From an uncultured Fretibacterium sp. (GTDB lineage: Bacteria; Synergistota; Synergistia; Synergistales; Aminobacteriaceae), in NCBI GenBank assembly GCA_905373185.1, contig CAJPSE010000101.1:1-6306 (forward strand): DNA of 6,306 nt, written 5' to 3'. Shown here in pieces: positions 1 through 6,070 of this stretch. Under the pieces are notes generated by a model. That model searched no databases. It had not been told where the DNA came from and saw only the letters and a program-made list of their open reading frames with translations. Every line of letters begins with the position of its first letter. The stretch's first letter is position 1. A program made the position numbers and the translations under genes.

Positions 1-612
1 GAGGGCGGGCAACGGGCACCAGCGCATGGGGTTGCGGTCGAACTTGACGGGCAGTCCGCCGGCCCGGGCGGAGGGCAGCGCAACCGCCTGGCGCGAGTGG
101 GAGATGCGCGTCGTCGGGCGCAGGACGGTCACGACGCCGTGCCGTTCGGACAACGCGTAGGCGTCGGCGACCATGGCCGCGGCCTCCGCGGCGTCAGCGG
201 GGTCGAGGCAGGGGACCTTGGCGAACATCGCGAAAAAACGGCTGTCCTGCTCGTTCTGAGAGCTGTGGGGACCGGGGTCGTCGGCGGCGATGAGAAGCAT
301 GCCGCCCTCGAGTTCGTAAAGGGCCGTCGTCATGAAGGGGTCGGCGGCGACGTTCAGCCCCACGTGCTTCATGACGCAGCAGGCACGGGCCCCGGCGAAG
401 GCGGCGGAGACGGCCATCTCGTAGGCAACCTTCTCGTTCGCGCCCCACTCCACGGCAAGCTCCGCGTCCTGTGCGTCCGCGAAGCGGGCCACGGCCGGAA
501 GGATCTCCGAGGACGGCGTCCCCGGATAGGCGGTTGCGACCTGACAGCCCGCAGCGACGACCGCCCCCGCGATCGCCTCGTTGCCCAGAAGCAGTTCCTT
601 CTTCTCCATCGT
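1..612 (-). CDS. iorA: Indolepyruvate:ferredoxin oxidoreductase alpha subunit, N-terminal part (runs off the window)
   Basis: IorA is the thiamine-diphosphate subunit of the cytoplasmic IorAB complex. It oxidatively decarboxylates aryl 2-oxoacids made by transamination of aromatic amino acids, giving acyl-CoA and reduced ferredoxin. The reading frame from ATG at 612 stays open for 204 codons to the left edge. The family is usually about 600 residues, so roughly one third is visible, the pyrimidine-binding domain. Family motifs in order are YPGTPSSE (residues 29-36), EWGANEKVAYE (55-65), MKHVGLNVAADP (81-92) and DDPGPHSSQNEQDS (111-124), followed by FAKVP (130-134). The C-terminal domains and the ferredoxin-like cluster domain would lie outside. 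The start is fixed by a GAGGGG ribosome binding site nine bases upstream. It follows hutU on the same strand but is separated by a strong terminator, so it is probably its own transcription unit. iorB would be expected downstream, beyond the edge. The motif order makes the family assignment firm; the exact substrate is inferred from family. Confidence 0.93.
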
Positions 613-650
613 TCAACACCCCTCAAAAATGTTGATGTGGATTCGGGAAT

Positions 651-656
651 AGTATA
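651..656 (-). promoter_or_regulatory. Candidate -10 element for iorA
   Basis: The minus strand reads TATACT here, five of six matches to the sigma-70 -10 consensus. It lies about 39 bases upstream of the iorA start and just after the hutU terminator. No good -35 hexamer stands at the usual spacing; the closest match (TTTCCC, 17 bp away) overlaps the terminator arm. The location suits a separate iorA promoter, but the evidence is one hexamer. Confidence 0.4.
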
Positions 657-676
657 ACGCAAGGGGTCCGCCAGGG

Positions 677-710
677 AAAAGGGCGGGAACGATTCCGCTC
701 CCACCCTTTT
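677..710 (-). terminator. Intrinsic terminator after hutU
   Basis: The arms 677-688 and 699-710 form a 12-bp stem with one G-U wobble on the minus-strand transcript and a 10-base loop. The stem is AAAAGGG, the wobble, then GGGA, closing on a run of four T read 3' of the hairpin. It lies 31 bases past the hutU stop and before the iorA promoter. The plus strand also ends in five T, so the hairpin could work in both directions. Confidence 0.8.
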
Positions 711-721
711 TCGGATGTCTC

Positions 722-750
722 CTCCCGATTTTCCGTATTTTTATCGGGAG
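722..750 (-). repeat. Perfect 8-bp inverted repeat across the hutU stop codon
   Basis: CTCCCGAT at 722-729 and ATCGGGAG at 743-750 are exact inverted copies with a 13-base spacer. The right arm overlaps the hutU TAA (741-743). There is no T-run after it on the minus strand, so it is not itself a standard terminator. It may stabilise the mRNA end or assist the stronger hairpin at 677-710. Confidence 0.5.
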
Positions 751-2746
751 CTCCTGACAAGCTCCGTCAGGTAGGCCTCGTCGGCCAGGTAGGGCAGGGT
801 GATGTGCTCGCCCGTGCGCTTTTCGTTGAAGGCCGCGGCCGTCGCGAGCGCGTTCTCGTTGCGGGCCCAGGCCCTTCTCGCCACGCCGCCCATGACGTCC
901 CAGCTCATGGCGCTCCGGATGATCTCGTCCACCCGGAACGAGCCGTCCAGCACCAGGCCGAACCCGCCGTTGACCGCCCGTCCGATGCCCACGCCGCCGC
1001 CGTTGTGCAGCGCCACCAGGCTCATGCCGCGCGCCGCGTTGCCCGCGAAGCACTGCGTGGCCATGTCCGCCATGATGTTGCTGCCGTCCTTGACGTTGGA
1101 CGTCTCGCGGTAGGGCGAGTCCGTCCCGGACACGTCGTGGTGGTCGCGGCCCAGCATCACCGGCCCGATCTCCCCGTTGCGCACCATCTCGTTGAACTTC
1201 AGCGCGATGCGCACGCGGCCCTCCGCGTCCTGGTACAGGATGCGGCACTGGGTCCCGACCACCAGCTCGTTCTTCTCCGCGTCGCGGATCCAGACCCAGT
1301 TGTCCTTGTCCTGGAAACGCCGGTTCGGATCGATGCAGTCCATCGCCGCCCTGTCCGTACGCCTCAGGTCCTCGGGGTCCCGGGACAGGCAGCACCAGCG
1401 GAACGGTCCGTAGCCATAGTCGAAGAGCATGGGCCCCATGATGTCCTCCACATAGCTCGGGAAGATGAAGCCCTCGTGGGTGTCGCGGCCGTTCTTGGCC
1501 ACCTCCGTCACGCCGGCGTCGAAGACCGCGCGCAGGAAGGCATTACCGTAGTCGAAGAAGTACGCCCCCCGCTCGACGAGCGTCCTCACCAGGCTGAAAT
1601 GGCGCCGCAGCGTCTCGTCCACCAGGAAGCGGTCGGGGTCCTCCCCAGCAGGCGCGTGCGCTCCTCGAAGGTAATGCCCGCCGGGCAGTAGCCGCCGTCG
1701 TAGGCCGCGTGGCAGCTCGTCTGGTCGGAGAGCAGGTCGATGCCTATGTTGTGGTCCACCGCGTACTGGAGCAGGTCCACGACGTTGCCGTGAAAGGCGA
1801 TGGAGCGGACCTCCCCCCTACGCATCAGCTCCTGGGCCCGGCCGAACGCCTCCGCGGGTGTCCTCGCGATCTCCTTGACCCAGCCCTGACCGTGCCGCGT
1901 CGCGATGCGGGACTCGTCCACCTCCGCCGTGACGGAGACGCAGCCCGCGATGTCCGCCGCCTTGGGCTGGGCGCCGCTCATGCCGCCCAGCCCCGAGGTG
2001 ACGAAGAGCCGTCCCTTCAGGACGTCCGGCTTGTCGCCGAACTTCATGCGCCCGGCGTTCAGCACGGTGTTGAACGTTCCGTGCACGATGCCCTGAGGCC
2101 CGATGTACATCCAGCCGCCCGCGGTCATCTGTCCGTAGTTCGCCACGCCGAGCTGCATGGCGCGGTGCCACTCCTCCTGGTTGTCGAACAGCCCTACCAT
2201 CATCGCGTTGGTAATGACGACGCGCGGCGCCTCGGGCTTAGACCGGAACAGGCCCAGAGGGTGGCCGGACTCCACCACCAGTGTCTGGTCGGGCGTCAGG
2301 ACCTCCAGGTACTTCTTGATGAGGAGGTACTGCATCCAGTTCTGGCACACCTGACCCGTCTCGCCGTAGGTGACGAGCTCGTAGGGGTAGAGCGCGATGT
2401 CGAAGTCCAGGTTGTTGTCGATCATCACCTGGAACGCGCGTCCCTCCGTGCAGCGTCCCCTGTACTCGCCGATGGGCCTGCCCCAGAGCCGTCCCTCGGG
2501 GCGGAACCGGTAGCCGTAGATGCGGCCGCGGGTCCGCAGTTCCTCCAAAAACTCCGGCGCCATCTCCCTGTGAAAACGCTCGGGGATGTAGCGCAGCGCG
2601 TTTTTGAGCGCCAACACCGTCTCCCGCGCGTCCAGCGTGTATCCTCTGTCGGGTGCGCGGCGGCAGCCGGGGTCGAACGCGGGCATCCCGGGCAGCCCGT
2701 TCGGGAAATCCAGGGCCAGGGTTGTCGTCTCATCCTTCATCGGCAT
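741..2746 (-). pseudogene. hutU: Urocanate hydratase, long form, split by a single-base frameshift
   Basis: Urocanate hydratase adds water to urocanate to give imidazolone propionate, the second step of histidine breakdown; it is cytoplasmic and uses tightly bound NAD+. Two minus-strand frames join into one protein of about 668 residues, close to the roughly 676 of the long form typified by vertebrate UROC1. The shorter bacterial form is about 555. The first frame (ATG 2746) carries QELVTYG-like YELVTYG (122-128), SGHPLGLF (160-167), GQMTAG (205-210), YIGPQGIVHGT (214-224), the nucleotide-binding GLGGMSGAQPK (252-262) and SDQTSCH (340-346). Homology leaves this frame at about residue 368 and continues in the second frame with FFDYGNAF, SYVEDIMG, GPFRW, RDHHDVSGTDSP and ALHNGGGVG through to TAA at 741-743. 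An AGGAG ribosome binding site lies about ten bases before the start. No hutH, hutI or hutG is in the window. Both halves are well conserved, so the break is recent or a sequencing error. Confidence 0.93.
1643..1646 (-). other. Frameshift site in hutU (four-base homopolymer)
   Basis: Codon L367 ends at 1646. Two G (1645-1644, minus strand) are then left over before the conserved continuation EDPDRFLVDETLRRHF starts at 1643. Adding one base here gives an unbroken urocanase frame. The site is a run of four C on the plus strand, a typical place for a slippage mutation or an indel read error. Confidence 0.85.
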
Positions 2747-2781
2747 CGTAAAGTCTCTCCTCTCCAGTCCTGCTTTTCTCG

Positions 2782-2801
2782 CCAGTGCATCCCAGTGTAT
2801 G
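2782..2801. repeat. Two 10-bp direct repeats in the hutU leader
   Basis: CCAGTGCATC and CCAGTGTATG stand head to tail with eight of ten bases identical. They adjoin the 14-bp array at 2805-2860 and overlap a weak -10-like hexamer of a possible hutU promoter. With only two imperfect copies, chance is possible. Confidence 0.35.
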
Positions 2802-2824
2802 CTCTGTCGAGCACTTCATACCAA
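2796..2824 (-). promoter_or_regulatory. Weak candidate hutU promoter
   Basis: On the minus strand TTGGTA (2824-2819, four of six to the -35 consensus) is 17 bp from CATACA (2801-2796, three of six to the -10 consensus). The -35 lies inside repeat unit two of the 14-bp array, so a protein bound to the array would cover it. The hexamer scores are poor and the call rests mostly on spacing and position. Confidence 0.25.
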
Positions 2825-2860
2825 TCACTTTATGTCAAACACTTCATGTCAAACACTTCA
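2805..2860. repeat. Array of four tandem 14-bp repeats upstream of hutU
   Basis: Four units abut with no spacer on the plus strand: TGTCGAGCACTTCA (2805-2818), TACCAATCACTTTA (2819-2832), then two identical copies of TGTCAAACACTTCA (2833-2846 and 2847-2860). CACTT and the final A are kept in all four. On the minus strand each unit reads TGAAGTGTTTGACA or a variant, so -35-like TTGACA occurs twice. It fills the gap between the lspA stop and the hutU leader, 59 bases before the hutU start at its nearest point. The plain reading is a multi-site operator; a small minisatellite is the alternative. I do not recognise the motif. Confidence 0.8.
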
Positions 2861-2873
2861 CCACTTGATGAAG
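2856..2873 (-). other. Hairpin downstream of lspA
   Basis: In the minus-strand transcript CTTCATC and GGTGAAG form a 7-bp stem with one wobble and a four-base AAGT loop, 21 bases past the lspA stop. The plus strand has a mismatch at the wobble, so it folds better as minus-strand RNA. It lacks a proper T-run (TGTTTG follows), so it is at best a weak terminator or a 3' end structure. It shares 2856-2860 with the last repeat unit. Confidence 0.35.
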
Positions 2874-2893
2874 CCCCCAGGCGAACTCAGGGA

Positions 2894-3445
2894 CTACGGC
2901 TTGCCGACTTCGGCGGGGGGCTCATCCCCTCCGCCTTTTGTATGCCAGAGGAGATCCAGCAGGAGCAGCACGGCGCCAAGAAACAGCCACAGGTCCGCGA
3001 GGTTGAGGTAGAGCCCGGAGAGCGGGACAAATGGGAGGTGCCGCAGGGAGACGTGGAGGAAATCCGTCACGCTCCCCAGGAACAGGCGCTCGAGAGCGTT
3101 GCTCAGTCCACCCGCCCAAAGCAGGGCCAATCCGTATCCTGCGCGGCCCGTCCCGCCCCTCGAGGTCCAGGTCAGGCCCAACAGGATGGCCAGACCCGAC
3201 AGGCCGACGGCCCAGCCCCAGGTGGGGGTCAGCCCAAACGAGACGCCGGGGTTGAGGTGAAGCTCCAGCCGGAAGCCGAGGACGAGAGGAATGTTTTTCC
3301 CAAAGGGGACGGTTTTCCCAAAGGGGATGTTTCTTTCAAATAGGAAGAAACGCGCGGCCCCCTTGAGGGCAAGGTCCGCGGACAGAGCCATGATCGTGAT
3401 GCGGAGCGCTCCATATCCGCCCCTGCCATGCCTCCCCCTTCGCAT
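2894..3445 (-). CDS. lspA: Lipoprotein signal peptidase (signal peptidase II)
   Basis: LspA is an inner-membrane aspartyl protease that removes signal peptides from diacylglyceryl-modified prolipoproteins. The product has 183 residues, slightly above the usual 150-170. It shows DLALK (24-28, matching the family DxxxK in the first helix), LNPGVSF (64-70, family NxGxAF), GGLSNALERLFLGSVTDF (112-129) and YLNLAD (146-151). The catalytic aspartates are expected to be D128 and D151. Hydrophobic stretches near 11-27, 76-92, 102-118 and 152-167 give the usual four membrane helices. A strong AAGGAGGG ribosome binding site about ten bases upstream decides the ATG at 3445. Two oddities are a repeated hexapeptide (residues 39-50) after helix one, and E119 where the family usually has Asp before Arg. 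No partner such as ileS or rluD is adjacent; hutU follows 147 bases later. Confidence 0.9.
   Translation of the reverse strand: MRRGRHGRGGYGALRITIMALSADLALKGAARFFLFERNIPFGKTVPFGKNIPLVLGFRLELHLNPGVSFGLTPTWGWAVGLSGLAILLGLTWTSRGGTGRAGYGLALLWAGGLSNALERLFLGSVTDFLHVSLRHLPFVPLSGLYLNLADLWLFLGAVLLLLDLLWHTKGGGDEPPAEVGKP
3295..3327 (-). repeat. In-frame 18-bp tandem repeat inside lspA
   Basis: TTTTCCCAAAGGGGA occurs exactly at 3295-3309 and 3313-3327, a period of 18 bp. In the protein it gives NIPFGK then TVPFGK, followed by a partial third NIP (residues 39-53), in the periplasmic stretch after the first membrane helix. Each unit has CCC and GGG arms around AAA. It looks like a slippage duplication that keeps the frame. 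Confidence 0.75.
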
Positions 3446-3451
3446 GCGCCG

Positions 3452-3462
3452 CCTCCCTCCTT
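3452..3462 (-). promoter_or_regulatory. Strong ribosome binding site of lspA
   Basis: The minus strand reads AAGGAGGGAGG, nearly the full anti-16S sequence, six bases before the ATG at its closest edge. It selects 3445 as start over the internal ATG at codon 19, which would remove most of the first membrane helix. Confidence 0.75.
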
Positions 3463-3475
3463 CACATCTTCATAC

Positions 3476-3499
3476 CCTGTTTACACTATTTTATACAGG
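3476..3499. promoter_or_regulatory. Interrupted 24-bp palindrome, possible operator
   Basis: The arms CCTGTTTA (3476-3483) and TATACAGG (3492-3499) match in seven of eight pairs around an 8-bp A+T-rich centre. It covers the -10 region of the lspA candidate promoter and lies about 40 bp from the pncA -10. This is typical operator geometry, but I do not recognise the regulator. Confidence 0.4.
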
Positions 3500-3516
3500 C
3501 ATTCGGGCCCCGGCAA
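3488..3516 (-). promoter_or_regulatory. Candidate lspA promoter
   Basis: On the minus strand TTGCCG (3516-3511, four of six) and TAAAAT (3493-3488, five of six) are 17 bp apart, ideal for sigma-70. The -10 is 43 bases from the lspA start and sits within the palindrome at 3476-3499. Confidence 0.5.
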
Positions 3517-3538
3517 CATCCAAAGCGGCGGAATCGCG

Positions 3539-3544
3539 TATAAT
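3539..3544 (+). promoter_or_regulatory. -10 element of the pncA-eamA promoter
   Basis: A perfect TATAAT lies 70 bases before the pncA start. No clear -35 is seen 16-18 bp upstream, where the DNA is G+C-rich, so an activator or a weak -35 may be involved. The predicted leader is about 60 bases and purine-rich. Confidence 0.55.
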
Positions 3545-3614
3545 GCAGGGAGAAAAGAAGAAAGGGACCCAAAATTAGCTCGCATTTCCAGAAAAGAAGG
3601 AGGTTTGTCTCATC

Positions 3615-4196
3615 ATGTCCGTCTCATCGCTTCTAGTCGTGGATTGTCAGTATGATTTCATCGACGGTTCGCTGGCCTGCGAGGGCGCTCTCGGGGCCGT
3701 CGATTCTGCCATCGCGTTCATCAATGCCCGGCCTGATGTGGCGACCCTCTATTCGGTGGACTGGCACAGCCCTAGAAACCACAGTTTCCTGCCGAACGGA
3801 GGCACCTGGCCCCCGCACTGCATCGCGGGGGAACGGGGCTCCCGGATTCACGAAAAGTTTCATCTGGAAGTACTCCGCGCAGGACAGCGCCCCGACTCCA
3901 GGACGATCTATCGTAAGGGCACGGACGACCTCGTCGAGGAGTACTCGGCCTTCAAAGCCCGGAACGATGCGGGACGTACCGTTGGCCAGGACATTGGGGA
4001 CGACGTGGCCATCTGCGGCATCGCCAGCGAGTACTGCGTCCGCGAAAGTGTTCTGGACCTGCTTAAGGCGGGGCGGCACGTGACGGTCCTGGCCGATGCC
4101 CTGGGGTGGGTGGACCGGAGGAAACATGAGGAGAACCTGGAGGACCTGGAGAAGAGGGGGGCCGTTCTGCGTTGGATCGGCACGAACCAGGGATGA
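3615..4196 (+). CDS. pncA: Nicotinamidase (isochorismatase-fold hydrolase)
   Basis: Nicotinamidase hydrolyses nicotinamide to nicotinate and ammonia in the cytoplasm, feeding the deamidating NAD salvage route. The 193-residue product has the normal length for the family. It opens with LLVVDCQYDFIDGSLA (6-21). The Asp-Lys-Cys catalytic triad is complete: D10, K101 (in YRKGTDD) and C141 (in GIASEYCV, 135-142). Metal ligands typical of true nicotinamidases are present in VDWHSPRNH (D49, H51, with H56) and WPPHC (H68), which argues against a generic isochorismatase. The start is set by AAGGAGGT at 3597-3604, ten bases before ATG. The gene's TGA overlaps the next gene's ATG, so the two are probably co-transcribed and coupled. 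Residual doubt is that pyrazinamidase-like paralogues act on other amides. Confidence 0.92.
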   Translation: MSVSSLLVVDCQYDFIDGSLACEGALGAVDSAIAFINARPDVATLYSVDWHSPRNHSFLPNGGTWPPHCIAGERGSRIHEKFHLEVLRAGQRPDSRTIYRKGTDDLVEEYSAFKARNDAGRTVGQDIGDDVAICGIASEYCVRESVLDLLKAGRHVTVLADALGWVDRRKHEENLEDLEKRGAVLRWIGTNQG

Positions 4197-5113
4197 GCAG
4201 GCGCGATATTCTTCTGCTTCTGGCGGTCGCCGTCGTCTGGGGCGTCAACTTCGCGGTCATCAAGACCGGTCTGCGGTCGGTCCCCCCACTTTTTCTGGTT
4301 TTTCTGAGGTATTTGTTCGTCGTCTTTCCCCTGGTCTTCTTCGTGAAGAGGCCCGCCGTATCATGGCGGGCCATGGCGGCTTATGGATTGAGCATCGGGG
4401 TAGGTCAGTTTTCCTTCCTGTTCTATTCGATCAGGATCGGCATGCCTGCAGGGCTGGCCTCGGTGGTCATGCAGTCCCAGGCAATCTTCACCCTGATCCT
4501 GTCGGCGATGTTCATGAGGGAGAGGATCGGAGGGCCCCAACTTTCCGGGATGGGACTGGCCATCGTCGGACTCGGACTGATTGGCGGTTTTTGGGGAGCA
4601 GAAGCGGCGGCGGTTCCTCCCGCAGCCTTCCTGACGTCTCTTCTGGCTGCGTTCTTCTGGAGCTGTGCGAACATCATTGTCAAGAGGGCATCCAACGAGA
4701 GCGTCCGAAACGGGACGCCCCTGAACATGATGGAGATGCTCGTCTGGTCCTCGGTCTTCGTGCCCCTTCCCATGCTCTGCATCTCCTTCCTCGGCGACGG
4801 ACCGGCCGCCATCCTTCGGTCTCTGACGCAAATAGACTCAGCCGCCGTTTTTTCCGTCCTCTATCTCGTCATCCTATCGACACTCTTCGCGTATTACGTC
4901 TGGAACAGGATGATTGGGGTCTACTCCGCCGGAAAAGTCGCGCCCTTCTCACTCCTGGTGCCCGTCACGGGGCTGCTGAGCACGATGCTGATCCATGGAG
5001 AACGGGTGACGGCCTCGCAATGGGCCGGGATAGCGGCCGTCCTTGCGGGGCTGGCCGTCTTTCAGTTCGGGGAACGGCTGCTGGGAGCGTTCCCCTTTAC
5101 CCACTTGAAATAA
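4193..5113 (+). CDS. eamA: EamA/DMT-superfamily exporter, close in sequence to the cysteine/O-acetylserine exporter
   Basis: The 306-residue product is an integral membrane protein with ten expected helices in two EamA repeats (about 5-135 and 147-292). Short charged loops such as FMRERIGG and HGERVT close each half, as in the drug/metabolite transporter superfamily. The N-terminus MSRRDILLLLAVAVVWGVNF and internal segments GMPAGLASVVMQSQAIFT and VAPFSLLVPVTGL resemble E. coli EamA (YdeD), which exports O-acetylserine and cysteine. That substrate is known for the E. coli protein and only inferred here, since DMT specificity drifts easily. ATG at 4193 is preferred because it overlaps the pncA stop as ATGA and matches the E. 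coli N-terminus. A TTG at 4172 with a looser GA-rich upstream sequence would add seven residues. No clear terminator follows the TAA. Confidence 0.88.
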   Translation: MSRRDILLLLAVAVVWGVNFAVIKTGLRSVPPLFLVFLRYLFVVFPLVFFVKRPAVSWRAMAAYGLSIGVGQFSFLFYSIRIGMPAGLASVVMQSQAIFTLILSAMFMRERIGGPQLSGMGLAIVGLGLIGGFWGAEAAAVPPAAFLTSLLAAFFWSCANIIVKRASNESVRNGTPLNMMEMLVWSSVFVPLPMLCISFLGDGPAAILRSLTQIDSAAVFSVLYLVILSTLFAYYVWNRMIGVYSAGKVAPFSLLVPVTGLLSTMLIHGERVTASQWAGIAAVLAGLAVFQFGERLLGAFPFTHLK

Positions 5114-5179
5114 CGGAGATCCCAAGAAGCTGACACGACAAATGGTCACACGTACATTTTCTCTCCCATGAATCTTATC
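5114..5179. other. Short convergent gap at a composition break
   Basis: These 66 bases lie between the eamA stop and the stop of the solute-binding gene on the other strand. I see no convincing terminator; the only inverted repeat is a 4-bp TGAC/GTCA pair. Composition changes here from G+C-rich on the left to A+T-rich on the right. Confidence 0.5.
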
Positions 5180-6070
5180 TTATTCGAAGTAAACTCCGGC
5201 CAAGGACTGATATCCCCTTGGATAAAGAACAAGCCCTTGAACTTTTTTGTTCGCGCCAACTCGCACTTCGTCGGCACTCATGTAAAGGCAAGGCACCAGA
5301 TCTTTTACGATACGTTGTTGAAGTTTCTTGTAAATAGCTTCGCGTTCCGGTCCATTTGGTGTTTGGCGGCCTATAGAGATTAAATCGTCGATTTGATCAT
5401 CGCCGAAGAAACACCAGTTTGTTTGACCCTTGACCTGAGAAAAGAAGACTGCCGAACAAAGTGGATCAGGATCGGGGACATTGGTCAACCACCCCATGAT
5501 GAAGGCATCGTTTGATTTTTCCTTGAGTCCTTGAAGATATGCCCCCCACTCCATGACTCGAATATCGACCTTGATACCGATCTCAGCTAATTCTGCCTGA
5601 ATGATCGTTGCCATATCCACACGTTCTTTTTTTTCGTTCGTCCAAAGTGACATTTTCATGTTTTTCAATCCTATTTTTTCCAGAATGGCCTTAGCCTTTT
5701 GGGGGGCATATTCATGTTGGGGCAAGGTAGGGTCAAAGTAAGGCATAAAGGTAGGAAACGGACCCATAGGGACGGACCCTACACCGCGCTGGACAGCCTT
5801 GTGAATCCCATCGGTATTCACGGCTAATGAGATGGCTTTGCGAACTTCCGGCTTATCGAAAGGTGGTCTTTCGCAGTTGAATCCCATGACAGTGTAGGAG
5901 CTGCCCAAGGTACGTAATAGCTTCGTGTCGCTACCGGTTGAGACGCGGTCAATCTCATTGACAGGGATCTCAAGGGCTAGGTCAGCAGCACCTGTCTCCA
6001 GTTCTATAATTCGGCTTATAGGTTCCGGAATGCTGCGGAAAATTAATGTTTTATAGCGTGGTTTTGTTCC
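5180..6070 (-). pseudogene. Family-5 ABC transporter solute-binding protein (DppA/OppA type), 5' part cut off by an IS
   Basis: Such proteins bind peptides or other solutes outside the membrane and deliver them to an ABC permease. About 297 C-terminal residues remain of a family length near 520. Visible family landmarks, in order, are RYKTLIFRSIPEPISRIIELETGAADLA, split as YKTLIFRSIPE and ELETGAADLALEIP; then YTVMGFNCERPPFDKPEVRKAI, seen as GFNCERPPFDKPEVRKAIS; then YAPQKAKAILEKIG, AELAEIGIKVDIRVMEWGAY and the pre-C-terminal PCLYMSADEVRV. The signal peptide and N-terminal lobe are missing. Upstream, the frame runs into the end of an IS30-family element and meets a stop at 6080-6082, so no start is supported in the window; the first in-frame candidate (TTG 5908) falls mid-domain. 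The region is much more A+T-rich than the genes to its left. The missing half may lie beyond the IS, outside the window. Substrate cannot be told. Confidence 0.85.

Noticed and set aside
1641..1650. Programmed frameshifting in hutU
   Set aside because: There is no canonical slippery heptamer or clear downstream stem, and urocanases are not known to use frameshifting; a mutation or read error in the homopolymer is simpler, though not excluded.
804..1691. A plus-strand open frame of 295 codons opposite the 3' half of hutU
   Set aside because: It is the complement of strongly conserved urocanase sequence with low-complexity composition; a shadow of G+C-rich coding DNA.
2805..2860. CRISPR array
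   Set aside because: The units are only 14 bp and abut with no spacers, and no cas gene is nearby.
1709..3343. A plus-strand open frame of 544 codons opposite hutU and lspA
   Set aside because: It is antisense to two well-supported genes, shows no recognisable motif, is rich in Arg, His, Val and Gln as expected from the reverse of G+C-rich codons, and crosses the non-coding repeat array.
4172..4195. TTG at 4172 as the eamA start
   Set aside because: The ATG at 4193 overlaps the pncA stop as ATGA and matches the N-terminus of E. coli EamA; the TTG would only add seven polar residues.
4096..5133. A plus-strand open frame of 345 codons overlapping pncA and eamA
   Set aside because: It is an alternative frame of the exporter gene, with an Arg- and Gly-rich product and no motif, whereas the exporter frame has clear membrane helices and family similarity.
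5130..5148. Terminator between eamA and the solute-binding gene
   Set aside because: The only inverted repeat is TGAC/GTCA, four base pairs with a 10-base loop and no adjoining T-run.
5168..5383. A small plus-strand open frame of 71 codons
   Set aside because: It is antisense to the conserved C-terminus of the solute-binding protein and has no ribosome binding site or recognisable feature.
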